From NCBI RefSeq assembly GCF_001905125.1, contig NZ_LWLE01000008.1:62001-126000 (forward strand): 64,000 nt of DNA. Reading direction: 5' to 3'. This stretch comes from Streptomyces sp. TSRI0281. GTDB lineage: Bacteria > Actinomycetota > Actinomycetes > Streptomycetales > Streptomycetaceae. The position numbers and the translations under genes were made by a program. Within the stretch, counting starts at the first letter, position 1. Every line of letters begins with the position of its first letter. The notes below the pieces were generated by a model that did no database searches, had not been told where the DNA came from, and worked only from the letters and a program-made list of their open reading frames with translations. Positions 25,355 through 35,127 of the stretch are shown here, in pieces.

Positions 25355-26653
25355 ATGTCAATCGACAGTGCGGTGGGCCCCCCTCCTCCGTGGCTGCTGG
25401 TCTTCTCCGCCGCCGACCCGGCGGCACTGACGGCCGAGGCGCGGTCGGCGGCCGCGTTACTGACCGACGGCGCCGACCCCGGGTCGGTTCCCCAGACCCG
25501 CCCGGTGTCCGCGGAACACGACGTACGGCGCCTGGCGGTCACGGCGGCGGACCGGGCGGGACTGGTCGAGGGGCTGTCGTTCTTCGCCGACGGACTGGCG
25601 AGCCCCCGCTACTCCTCGGGCTGCCCCGACGGCGCCGCCACCGGGGCCGCCTGGTGCTTCGGCGGGCACGGCAGCCAGTGGCCCGGCATGGGGCGCGCCC
25701 TGCTGGACTGGGCGCCGGCCGCCGCGAAGGTCCTCACCGAACTCGACTCGCTGCTGCCCACCGGAGTCATCGACCCGCTGATGAACGCGGCGGACGGCGA
25801 GCCCGGCAGCCCGGCGACGACCCAGCCGCTGATCTTCGCGATACAGGTCGCCACCGCCCACTGGCTGTGGTCGATGGGACTGCGCCCACGCGCCGTGGTG
25901 GGGCACAGCCTCGGCGAGGTCGCGGCAGCCCATGTGGCGGGCGCGCTCAGCCTCGCCGACGCGGCCCGCGTGGTCTCCGTACGCTCCCGCCTGCTCGAAC
26001 AGACGGCGGGCGGGGGGACCATGGCGACGGTGAGCCTCGACCGGCGCACCGTCGAGCGGCGCTGCGCGGAGATCCCCGGGACGGTGGTCGTCGCCGCCCA
26101 TTCCGCACCCACGGAGACGGTGGTCACCGGGGAGAGCGAAGCGACCGGGGCACTGGTGAGCGCGCTGGAGGCCGAGGGGGTGCGGTGCCGGCGGATCCGT
26201 ATCAACGCGGCCTCGCACAGCCCGTTCGTGGACGGCGTGCTGCCCGCGATGCGCGCCGAGCTGGCGGACCTCGATCCTGCGGCGCCGCGCGTCCCGTGGA
26301 TCTCGACGGTCGAGGACGAGCCCGACGGCCGACCGGTGGACGCCACCGCGGAGTACTGGGCGCAGAATCTGCGCCGACCGGTCCGTTTCACCGAGGCGGT
26401 GTCGGCCCTCGCGCGGCGCGGGATCCGGGCGTATGTGGAGATCGGCCCGCACCCCGTGCTCATCTCGCCGATCCGCCAGACGCTGCGGGCCGAAGGGGTC
26501 GAGGACCCGCTGGTGATCGCCTCCGGCAGCCGGGCGACCCCCGAACCGGTCTCGCTGCTACGGCTGCTGGGCGCCCTGCACTGCCGGGGCCTGGACCTTC
26601 CGGCGCCGCTCGACCGCCGGGCCCGATCCGAGAAGCCCGACCGCCGGGCCTGA
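25355..26653 (+). CDS. hyg22: Stand-alone malonyl/methylmalonyl-type acyltransferase (PKS AT-like)
   Basis: The 432-residue protein is a polyketide acyltransferase domain on its own: FGGHGSQWPGMG opening motif, nucleophile Ser185 in GHSLGE, and the specificity motif AASH (285-288), close to YASH of methylmalonyl-CoA users and unlike HAFH of malonyl users. That agrees with the propionate-derived alpha-methyl group of the cinnamate. It would load methylmalonyl onto one of the two carriers. Codon 35 is TTA (25457-25459), the third bldA-dependent gene. The C-terminus runs into a 27-bp tandem repeat; its stop codon lies in the second unit. Confidence 0.83.
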   Translation: MSIDSAVGPPPPWLLVFSAADPAALTAEARSAAALLTDGADPGSVPQTRPVSAEHDVRRLAVTAADRAGLVEGLSFFADGLASPRYSSGCPDGAATGAAWCFGGHGSQWPGMGRALLDWAPAAAKVLTELDSLLPTGVIDPLMNAADGEPGSPATTQPLIFAIQVATAHWLWSMGLRPRAVVGHSLGEVAAAHVAGALSLADAARVVSVRSRLLEQTAGGGTMATVSLDRRTVERRCAEIPGTVVVAAHSAPTETVVTGESEATGALVSALEAEGVRCRRIRINAASHSPFVDGVLPAMRAELADLDPAAPRVPWISTVEDEPDGRPVDATAEYWAQNLRRPVRFTEAVSALARRGIRAYVEIGPHPVLISPIRQTLRAEGVEDPLVIASGSRATPEPVSLLRLLGALHCRGLDLPAPLDRRARSEKPDRRA

Positions 26654-26718
26654 TCCGAGAAGCCCGACCGCCGGGCCCGATCCGAGAAGCCCGACCGCCG
26701 GGCCCGATCCGAGAAGGA
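26611..26718 (+). repeat. 27-bp tandem repeat, four copies, over the hyg22 stop codon
   Basis: Four back-to-back units at 26611-26637, 26638-26664, 26665-26691 and 26692-26718; the last differs in its final two bases. Each unit is nine codons and would encode DRRARSEKP in the hyg22 frame. Unit 2 has one C-to-T change that makes the TGA stop. The last copy runs into the ribosome site of the GDP-fucose synthase gene. Confidence 0.9.
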
Positions 26719-26729
26719 GAAGAAGAACC

Positions 26730-27827
26730 ATGCGTGCGTCCTCGTCCCCCCTGGACGGACGGCCGTCCGAGCCGGCCGGCCCCTCGTCCTCCGCGGTCCG
26801 GTCGCGCTCCGGCGCGGACCGGTCAGCTCCCCTTCCCGAGCGAGGAGACCACGTCCTCGACCGCTCCGCGACCGTCCTCGTGGCGGGCTCGACCGGCCTC
26901 GTGGGCTCGGCCGTACTCCGTCACCTCCGGGCCCGGGGCTTCACCTCCGTCGTCGGGACCCACTCCGCCGACCTCGACCTCACCGACGGCCCGGCGACCC
27001 TCGACTACCTCTCCTCGCTCCGGCCGGCTGTCGTGATCGACGCGGCCGCCCGGGTCGGCGGTATCGCGGCCAATGACGCGGAACCGGTGGAGTTCCTCAA
27101 CGACAACCTCACCATCCAGACCAATCTGTTCACCGCCGCGCACGCCGCGGACGTGGACCGACTGCTGTTCCTCGGCTCCTCGTGCATCTACCCGAAGCAC
27201 AGTCCCCAGCCGATCCCCGAGTCCGCTCTGCTCACCGGCCCGCTGGAGGAGACCAACGACGCCTACGCGATCGCGAAGATCGCGGGTGTGGTCGCGGTGA
27301 GGTCGTACCGCAGGCAGTACGGCCGCCGATGGATCTCCGCGATGCCCACCAACGTGTACGGCCCCGGTGACAACTTCCACCCGACCCGCTCGCACGTCCT
27401 GCCCGCGCTCGCCCGCCGCTTCCACGAGGCGGTGCGCGACGGCGCCGAGGAGGTCGTCGTGTGGGGCACCGGCACTCCGCGACGGGAGTTCATCCACGTG
27501 GACGACCTGGCGGCGGCCTGCCTCCACCTCCTCGACCACTACGACGACCCGTCACCGGTCAACATCGGGGTCGGCGAGGAGCTCACCATCGCCGATCTGG
27601 CGGCGCTGGTGGCCGGGGCAGCCGGTTTCACGGGCCGCATCACCTGGGACACGAGCAGACCGGACGGGACGCCGCGCAAGCTCCTCGACGTCTCCCGGCT
27701 GCGCGCCACGGGCTGGAAGCCGCGGATCGAGCTGGCGGACGGGGTGCGGAGCACGGTGCGCTGGTACGCCGACCACGCGGACCGGGCCGCCGAGCCGGAT
27801 GCCGGGGCGCGCCCGGATGGGCCGTGA
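26730..27827 (+). CDS. hyg23: GDP-L-fucose synthase (GDP-4-keto-6-deoxymannose 3,5-epimerase-4-reductase)
   Basis: The 365-residue SDR has the GDP-fucose synthase signatures: VLVAGSTGLVGSAVLRHL, AARVGGI, GSSCIYPK, and catalytic YAIAK. It turns GDP-4-keto-6-deoxy-mannose into GDP-L-fucose, after GDP-mannose dehydratase (7866) and before the mutase (23475). It starts with about 45 extra residues rich in Ser, Arg and Pro that are not part of the fold; the ATG has a strong GAAGGAG site, so the extension may be real, or translation may begin later. Confidence 0.9.
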   Translation: MRASSSPLDGRPSEPAGPSSSAVRSRSGADRSAPLPERGDHVLDRSATVLVAGSTGLVGSAVLRHLRARGFTSVVGTHSADLDLTDGPATLDYLSSLRPAVVIDAAARVGGIAANDAEPVEFLNDNLTIQTNLFTAAHAADVDRLLFLGSSCIYPKHSPQPIPESALLTGPLEETNDAYAIAKIAGVVAVRSYRRQYGRRWISAMPTNVYGPGDNFHPTRSHVLPALARRFHEAVRDGAEEVVVWGTGTPRREFIHVDDLAAACLHLLDHYDDPSPVNIGVGEELTIADLAALVAGAAGFTGRITWDTSRPDGTPRKLLDVSRLRATGWKPRIELADGVRSTVRWYADHADRAAEPDAGARPDGP

Positions 27828-27865
27828 CTGGTGGCGGCGCGCGGCAAGGGGGGCCCGCGCCGCGG

Positions 27866-28738
27866 TCACCCGGCCGGGCCGGCCCGCCGTGCGAAACGGC
27901 CCCGGTCCAGGACGGGCCGCCCCGCGCAGCGCACCTCGAACAGCGCCGACTCCCCGCGCTCCCAGATCCGTACCGTCAGCTCCTGGCCGGGGAGGACGGG
28001 CGCGGTGAAGCTGCCGGACAGGCTGCCGAAGCGGGCGGGATCACCACCGCAGAGTGTGTGGAGCAGCGCCCGCCCGGCGAAGCCGTACGTACACAGCCCG
28101 TGCAGCAGGGGGCGACGGAAGCCCAGGCGAGCGGCGACGGCGGGGTCGTAGTGCAGGGGGTTCGGATCGCCGCTGAGCCGGTAGAGCAGGGCCTGGTTGG
28201 CCGGGGTGTGCCAACGGACGGTGTGGTCGGGCTCCCCCGCCGGCCGCTCCCACAACTCCTCCTCGTCCGGCCGCGCCTCCCCCGGGCCGGTGCGGAAACC
28301 GCCTTCCCGCCGGATGGTCAGACCGGTGCGGATGTCGGCGAGCACCCGGCCGGTGCGCGGGTCCGCACAGCGGGATTCGATCACCGCCAGCGCACTGCGG
28401 CCCTGGTCGTGCAGTGCGGCCAGCCGGGAGGTCGTGGTTGCCGTGCCCTCGACGGGGAGCGGGCCGTACAGGGTCAGTGACTGCCGGCTGTGCAGCAGCT
28501 GGGCCGCGTCGAAATCGCCGAGTGCGGGCTGGGCCCGGAGCGAGACGAGCGTGGTCGCGAACGTGGGCAGCACCGCGGGGAGAACCCCCGGGGAGCCCTG
28601 CGCGGTGAACGCCAGCTCACGGGTGGGATCGTCGCCGCCCGCACCGACACCCAACGCGTAGAGCGCGGTGTCGAAGAACGTCCAGTGCCGGGTTCCGGAA
28701 TCCCATTCCCGCCCGACGAGCTCACGGTACAGCGCCAT
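27866..28738 (-). CDS. MaoC-like double-hotdog dehydratase
   Basis: The 290-residue protein has two hotdog halves, with the hydratase-2 motif in the second: SGDPNPLHYDP with Asp191 and His196, then RPLLHGLCTYGF. It should remove water from the beta-hydroxy intermediate to give the alpha-methylcinnamoyl double bond. It is on the minus strand beside the divergent HAD gene. By position it is hyg24. AAAGGTGA precedes the ATG at 28738. Confidence 0.83.
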   Translation of the reverse strand: MALYRELVGREWDSGTRHWTFFDTALYALGVGAGGDDPTRELAFTAQGSPGVLPAVLPTFATTLVSLRAQPALGDFDAAQLLHSRQSLTLYGPLPVEGTATTTSRLAALHDQGRSALAVIESRCADPRTGRVLADIRTGLTIRREGGFRTGPGEARPDEEELWERPAGEPDHTVRWHTPANQALLYRLSGDPNPLHYDPAVAARLGFRRPLLHGLCTYGFAGRALLHTLCGGDPARFGSLSGSFTAPVLPGQELTVRIWERGESALFEVRCAGRPVLDRGRFARRAGPAG

Positions 28739-28822
28739 GACATTTCACCTTTCAACACCTCGCACCCATGGCGAAAATAGACAGTGGCGGAAAATGCGTA
28801 TTCGACGAAAGGGAACGGATAA
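28739..28822. promoter_or_regulatory. Divergent promoter region, MaoC and HAD genes
   Basis: Eighty-four base pairs between divergent starts, AT-rich for this genome (gcgaaaatagacagtgg, then aaatgcgtattcgacg). Both promoters must lie here and probably overlap. No repeat long enough to name as an operator was found apart from ttcgacgaa at 28801-28809. Confidence 0.45.
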
Positions 28823-29449
28823 ATGATTCAAGCATTGCTGGCAGACGCGGGCGGTGTCCTGTTCAACAACATCACGGAGGAGACGTCCTTCATACGGAAG
28901 GTCGCTCATCGCCACGCCGCCGACGCGAAGCGGCTGATGCGCGGCGTTCTGTCGTCGGCCCATCTGTACGAAAGCGGCGCGGTCCATGTGCACGACGTAC
29001 TGCGGGAGCTGCTCACCGAGGCGGGCAGCCCCTCGGCGGACGCCTTCGACAGGGACTGGGTGGACCACACCTACCTCGACAGTGTCCGCTGCTACCGCGC
29101 GAACCTCACCGCACTGGCCGAGGTGGCCCATGGATTCCCCGAACTCACCCTGGTGCTTGCCAACAATGAGGCCGAGCACTGGGACCACCTCAAGAACACC
29201 CGGCACGACCACTACCGGCTCTTCGACCACCTCTGCTCGTCATGGCGCGTGGGCCAGGTCAAACCCTCCGCCGAGTACTTCGCCGAGACCCTCGGCCGGT
29301 GCGGCATCGAGCCGCACGAGGCGCTGATGATTGACGACCGGCAGACGGTGCTCGCCGCCGCCCGCGACCTCGGGATGCGCACACTGTATGTGAGCAGCCC
29401 TGACGTGCTGCGGGCCCGTCTGCGGGAGAACCAGGCTTCCTGGGCGTGA
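28823..29449 (+). CDS. HAD-superfamily hydrolase, candidate inositol-phosphate phosphatase
   Basis: The 208-residue protein is a subfamily IA-type HAD: motif 1 ADAGGVLF (nucleophile Asp8; the usual second Asp is Gly10), motif 2 VLANNEAEH, a Lys in VGQVKPSAEYF, and the motif 4 acidic pair MIDDRQ. The DxG form also occurs in active phosphatases such as YihX. Given the myo-inositol-phosphate synthase in the cluster, removal of phosphate from inositol-1-phosphate is the natural role. By position it is hyg25. It could instead dephosphorylate a protected, phosphorylated product. Confidence 0.72.
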   Translation: MIQALLADAGGVLFNNITEETSFIRKVAHRHAADAKRLMRGVLSSAHLYESGAVHVHDVLRELLTEAGSPSADAFDRDWVDHTYLDSVRCYRANLTALAEVAHGFPELTLVLANNEAEHWDHLKNTRHDHYRLFDHLCSSWRVGQVKPSAEYFAETLGRCGIEPHEALMIDDRQTVLAAARDLGMRTLYVSSPDVLRARLRENQASWA

Positions 29450-29506
29450 AGTTGAGCTGCGGTGGGGGGCGGCATTCCGCCGTCCCCCACTCGCTCGCAC
29501 AGCCGC

Positions 29507-30322
29507 TCAGAACTCGCTGACCCCGGCGTCCACAGCCATGGCGTGCGCGGTGACGTGCCGGGAGGCATCGGAGAGAAGAAACAGGACGGCGTTGGCCACG
29601 TCCTCCACCGAGATCCCCTCCACCGGCAGCATGTTCACCAGCATCCCGCGCAGCCGTGGATCGGCCATGCTCGCCTTGGCCACCTGGGTGAGCATGGGAC
29701 GGCTGCCCATGTGTGTGTCGACGCCCGTGGGATGCACGCTGTTGACCCGGATGTGGAACCGGGCGAGTTCGGCGGCGAACGCCTTGGCCATCCCGCGCAC
29801 CGCGAACTTGCTGGTGGTGTAGGGGAGCATGAACGGCTGCACCTTGAGGCCGGCGGATGAACTCATCAGGACGATGGAGCCGCCGCCCGCCGCGATGAGG
29901 TGGGGCGCGGTGGCCATCACCGTGTTCCAGGTCCCCCTGACATTGACGTCCATGGTGTCCTGGAACATCTCCTCGGTGACCTCGTCCCAGGCCGAGGCGA
30001 TGCAGATCCCCGCGTTGGCCACGACGGCGTCGAGGCGCCCCAGTTTCTCCACCGCCGTCTCGACCGACTCCCGCAGAACCGCGAGGTCACGGACGTCGGC
30101 GACGACCGGGACGACCCGCCGCCCGGACTCCTCGGCGAGGGCGACGGTGGTGTCCAGGTCGCTGGGCTCCGACGAGGTGTAGGCCACCCCGGGCAGTGTG
30201 GCGCACAGGTCCACGGCGATCACATCGGCGCCCTCGCCCGCCAGCCGCACCACATGCGCGCGCCCCTGCCCACGGGCCGCCCCGGTCACCAGAACGACCT
30301 TCCCCTGCATGAGTCCGCTCAA
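29507..30322 (-). CDS. hyg26: SDR dehydrogenase, oxidises C-5 of the fucofuranose (last step)
   Basis: The protein has the SDR cofactor motif VTGAARGQGRAHV, NAGICIA, catalytic SSSAG and YTTSK, and a long GVDTHMGSRPMLTQVAKA loop seen in the carveol/mycofactocin-type SDRs. In the known producer the Hyg26 dehydrogenase converts 5-dihydrohygromycin A to hygromycin A (recalled). The TTG at 30322 is chosen, as AAAGGA lies eight bases upstream; the ATG at 30310 has no clear ribosome site. The encoded length is 271 residues. It is convergent with the HAD gene and divergent from DAHP synthase. SDRs with this loop often use a tightly held NAD and need a special electron acceptor. Confidence 0.85.
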   Translation of the reverse strand: MSGLMQGKVVLVTGAARGQGRAHVVRLAGEGADVIAVDLCATLPGVAYTSSEPSDLDTTVALAEESGRRVVPVVADVRDLAVLRESVETAVEKLGRLDAVVANAGICIASAWDEVTEEMFQDTMDVNVRGTWNTVMATAPHLIAAGGGSIVLMSSSAGLKVQPFMLPYTTSKFAVRGMAKAFAAELARFHIRVNSVHPTGVDTHMGSRPMLTQVAKASMADPRLRGMLVNMLPVEGISVEDVANAVLFLLSDASRHVTAHAMAVDAGVSEF

Positions 30323-31907
<1,585 letters not shown>

Positions 31908-32199
31908 TGGGACGGGCACACCCGGCCCCCTACCGGTGACGGAGGATTCCGGCGCGGACCACGCCTCCGGGCCGGGTGCCCGCCCACCGCATCGGAGCTG
32001 TGGGCTCCACGGACCCGGTGTGCCACTGGGCCGGAACGGGGAAGGCGAGGTGGAGTGGGACGGCCTTCCGGCCGATGGTCCACCAGAGCGTCGCGGCGGA
32101 AGCGGTGAGGCCGTCTTCCGGGGTGATGGCACCGGCGAGTAGATTCTTCAGGACGAAGCGGCTGTCGAGCCGTGTCGCGATGTTGCGCAGGGCCCACGA

Positions 32200-32371
32200 C
32201 GAAGGGCATCGCGCCGAGTCCTTACGGACGCACGGCATGTTTCTGCCGGAACCCCACGCCCTCCTCCTCCTCCTCCCGGCCGCCCACGCGGACAAGGACA
32301 TCGCGTTCGTCCTGGACGCCTTTCACCGCTCACTCAGCGACCTGCGGCAGATGGTCCTCTTCACCAGCTGA
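32200..32371 (+). pseudogene. Remnant of a class III aminotransferase C-terminus
   Basis: The last about 55 codons of a frame ending at 32371 read GMFLPEPHALLLLLPAAHAD, then KDIAFVLDAFHRSLSDL. This is the pattern of the C-terminal segment of class III aminotransferases: a position-specific Phe/His-rich strand, an AHTDEDI-like turn, and a final helix. No upstream part with the PLP lysine exists; 292 bp back is the DAHP synthase stop. It may be the remains of a lost aminotransferase gene next to hyg29. A minus-strand frame of 123 codons over the same stretch has no recognisable feature. Confidence 0.4.
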
Positions 32372-32397
32372 CACACCCTCATGCTCGGGAGACCTCG

Positions 32398-33294
32398 ATG
32401 ACCAACGACCCATCCGTGCACCGCACCATCCCGTCGTCACCGGACGTCGACGGGCTGTATGACGAACACACCGAGAGCGTGGACGGCACGGCCGTCGACG
32501 GGAACATCCATGTCGGCTACTGGGACAACGCCGCAGACGACCGCTCGCTCAACCGGGCCACCGACCGGCTCACCGACCTCGTGGCGGAACGGCTGGCCGC
32601 CGCACCCGGCCGACGCCTGCTGGACGTCGGCTGCGGAACCGGACGGCCCGCCCTGCGCATCGCCCGCGCCACCGGAGCCCGTGTGTCAGGGATCTCGGTC
32701 AGCAACCCGGATATCGACCTCGCCCGAACCCGGGCGGACGCCGCCGCGCTCGCCGACCGGGTGGACTTCCGGTACGCGGACGCCTGCGCACTGCCCTTCG
32801 AAGCCGCGTCCTTCGACGGTGCCTGGGCGATCGAGTCCATGATGCACATCCCCGACCGGACCACCGCCCTCACCGAGGTTGCCCGGACCCTGCGCCCCGG
32901 TAGCCCGCTGATCATCACCGATGTGCTGCTCCGGTCGCCGGTGACGGGGGATGCCGCGGAGACGGTCCGCCAGGCGTGCCGGGCTTTCCAGTCCCCCTCA
33001 CTGCCCGAACCGGATGAACTCCGCACGGCCCTCGACCGCGCCGGTCTGGAGGTGGTGGAGTTCAACGACATCGGCGACCACGTCCGGCGCACCTACCAGG
33101 CGTTCGCCGATGCCTTCGACGATGTTGCACCCTCCGTCGATGACCGCCATCACGAGTTCTTCAACTCCACCAGCTGCCTTCCCCGGTTCGGCGCGCTCCC
33201 ACAGATCGGCTATGCCTTCCTGGTCGCCCGTTCGCCTGTGAACGGGAGGACCCGCCCGGAGGAGGGAGGAAGTGGTACGACAGGACCCCGCTGA
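32398..33294 (+). CDS. hyg29: SAM-dependent methyltransferase
   Basis: The 298-residue class I methyltransferase resembles the UbiE/rifamycin Orf14-like group. Its SAM site is LLDVGCGTGRPALRIARATG (about residues 74-93), with an acidic strand-2 end GISVSNPDID, motif YADACALPFE, and motif III TLRPGSPLIITDVL. The N-terminal YDEHTESVDGTAVDGNIHVG contacts the substrate in the group. In the cluster it may supply a second O-methyl group or act on the methoxy form. It ends the cluster: 1.26 kb without an intact gene follows. GGGAG lies before the ATG. Confidence 0.82.
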   Translation: MTNDPSVHRTIPSSPDVDGLYDEHTESVDGTAVDGNIHVGYWDNAADDRSLNRATDRLTDLVAERLAAAPGRRLLDVGCGTGRPALRIARATGARVSGISVSNPDIDLARTRADAAALADRVDFRYADACALPFEAASFDGAWAIESMMHIPDRTTALTEVARTLRPGSPLIITDVLLRSPVTGDAAETVRQACRAFQSPSLPEPDELRTALDRAGLEVVEFNDIGDHVRRTYQAFADAFDDVAPSVDDRHHEFFNSTSCLPRFGALPQIGYAFLVARSPVNGRTRPEEGGSGTTGPR

Positions 33295-33360
33295 CAGGCA
33301 GGGGTGATCGACCACGGGCCGGCAGCTGCCTTCGCCTGCCCGGAAGGCATTCCGAAACGA

Positions 33361-33816
33361 TCAGTCGGAGCTCGCGGACGAACAACCCGCGAGCCCTCGG
33401 CCGGGGTGCCGCACGCCGATGCGGTCGTTCGCGCATGTGCCCGGAGTCCGGGTGCTGTCGGCGTGCTGCCCGAGGTGGGTCAGGCGGAGCGTGTTGACGC
33501 CCGCCCGCAGCGGGACCTGGGTGAACTCCGGCTCGGCGTAGGTCATGACCGGGCTGTACCGGTCCAGGGGTTCGCCGATCGCGGCGCCGTTGACCGACAG
33601 CCGGTAGATGCCCCGGGAACAGTGCCGCTTCACCCGCAACCGCAGGGTGCGCAGACCGGGGCCTGGCTGCTGGAACTTGCAGGTCGCGTCGCCGGGGGCG
33701 GCCGGTGTGAACAACAGCCCGTGGCCGGAGCCGCATTGGGGGTCGGCGAAAGATCTCGGCGCTGCCGCCCGACACGGTGCGGGCGAGCCGGCCCCGGCCT
33801 CCCGCTGACCCAGCAC
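33361..33816 (-). pseudogene. C-terminal fragment of a secreted carbohydrate-active protein
   Basis: The frame has a stretch starting CGSGHGLLFTPAAPGDATCK and going on with GPGLRTLRLRVKR, GIYRLSVNGAAIGEPLDRY and EFTQVPLRAGVNTLRLTH. Such beta-sandwich modules form the ends of DUF2961-type and other secreted glycoside-hydrolase proteins, where the pattern is strand, VxVDGxxLGxPxDxY, GxHTLRLTVxG. No catalytic domain is present upstream and the C-terminus is out of pattern. It is taken as a degraded remnant. Confidence 0.45.
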
Positions 33817-34389
33817 GATGCGGCCGGCATCGACGAAACCGTTGTGGGTGGGGTACGTGAGTTTCGAGCTTCGAGCCGTTCCTCATCCGGCACTGCTCCA
33901 ACTCGCCTTCGGCATAGACCGCTTGAGACGGCTCCGCCCATCATTCAGCCCTGAGGTCGCGGTCCGGGCGATCCAGCCCGTCAATCGCCTTTATCGCACG
34001 TTTATGCGATCGACGGGAGACATCACTTCACATGGTCAATCCGGCCAACATATTCCACCGTGCGACAGTCAAAGGTGGCAGAAAAACATCGCTTAGGAAT
34101 GGCGCGAGGAGAAAGCCCCTCCCCCACGGAGTAGGCGGACCGGGGCGATAGCGGCCTGCGGATCGGTGTGGGCCGCCCGAACCACTTGCGCCCGGCGGGA
34201 CGCACGGCATCCACTGGACCGCCCTCCACAGCATATGAGTTGATTGCGCGTCAAGAAGAAGTCAGGGCGTCCGAAGACTCATGTGACCTTATTTACGCCT
34301 CCCGGGATGCCAGGTAGTGTCACAGGGCGGAAATGTAGGTCTGGCAGCAATCATGATCCGCTGATAATCCGAGCCGCTTCAGTGTTTCT

Positions 34390-34416
34390 GTTCGATTCGT
34401 TCGACCTGTTCGACTC
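34390..34416. promoter_or_regulatory. Three tandem 9-bp direct repeats GTTCGAnnn
   Basis: gttcgattc (34390-34398), gttcgacct (34399-34407) and gttcgactc (34408-34416) follow without gaps, 140 bp upstream of the Nudix gene. The unit is the same as the StrR half-site (GTTCGAct) but in direct orientation. A TA-rich stretch (gcgaatattctaccc) follows directly and could be a -10 region. It may be an activator site for the second cluster. Confidence 0.5.
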
Positions 34417-34556
34417 GCGAATATTCTACCCGGATGCATGACGCACGCGAAATGTGTGTGCAGGTGAAATGAGGGAAGAATGGTCCGCTGGTTCCGCGAA
34501 ACAGATCGTGTGGGCAGGCTGTGCGCACCGTCGACCGGGCGCGGTGAACAGCTGAC

Positions 34557-35030
34557 GTGACCGAAGCGACCGGACCCCGACTGATGGTGGGCGCGCTGAT
34601 CCGCGACCCGGACGACCGGATCTTCGTCCAGCGTCGCTCGGCCGGCCGGCGCCTCTTCCCCCACTGCTGGGATGTCGTCGGCGGCGCCGTGGAGGAGGGG
34701 GAATCCCTCCTGGACGCGCTCCGCAGGGAGATAGCGGAGGAGACCGGGTGGCGGCTGCGCCGCGTTCTTGCCCGGGTGTCGCACGAGGAGTGGACGGCGA
34801 ACGGGCTGCGGCACATCGAGTCGGACTATGTCGTCGAGGTGGACGGGGACCTCTCGTCGCCCGAACTCGAACGGGACAAGCACACCGAGTTCGCCTGGAT
34901 AGCGGCCGAGGAAGTCTCGCTGCTCGACGAGAACACACAGCGAAGCGGGAGCACCTTCATCAAGGACGTGGTGACCGCGGCGCACGCCTGGCTCGCCGAT
35001 GCTTCCGGGAGGAGCCGCCGAGCTCTCTGA
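34557..35030 (+). CDS. Nudix hydrolase
   Basis: The 157-residue protein has the full Nudix box GGAVEEGESLLDALRREIAE followed by ETGW (about residues 41-64). The N-terminal MVGALIRDPDDRIFVQRRS is typical of the fold. It hydrolyses nucleoside diphosphate-linked compounds. As first gene of the second cluster it may trim a sugar nucleotide or clean up an intermediate. The GTG at 34557 is the likely start; its ribosome site is weak. The next gene starts about 97 bp downstream. Confidence 0.85.
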   Translation: MTEATGPRLMVGALIRDPDDRIFVQRRSAGRRLFPHCWDVVGGAVEEGESLLDALRREIAEETGWRLRRVLARVSHEEWTANGLRHIESDYVVEVDGDLSSPELERDKHTEFAWIAAEEVSLLDENTQRSGSTFIKDVVTAAHAWLADASGRSRRAL

Positions 35031-35127
35031 ACGGCTTGATAACCACGACTCCGATCCGGATCTCCACGAGCCTTCTTCTGGCTGCCCGCGTCATCCTCGA
35101 ACACTATTCTGCGATGGGATATTCTGC

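Larger units (their letters stand above)
33295..34556. other. Region without an intact gene between the hygromycin-type cluster and the second cluster
   Basis: Apart from the fragment at 33361-33816 no credible coding frame is seen. From about 33960 to 34480 the GC content falls noticeably. A dyad atcgca (33993-33998) with tgcgat (34005-34010) and a triple repeat at 34390 lie in it. This looks like the boundary between two independently acquired clusters. Confidence 0.6.

Noticed and set aside
31930..32301. Minus-strand frame of 123 codons between DAHP synthase and the methyltransferase
   Set aside because: It has no recognisable feature or ribosome site; the plus-strand remnant explains part of the stretch better.
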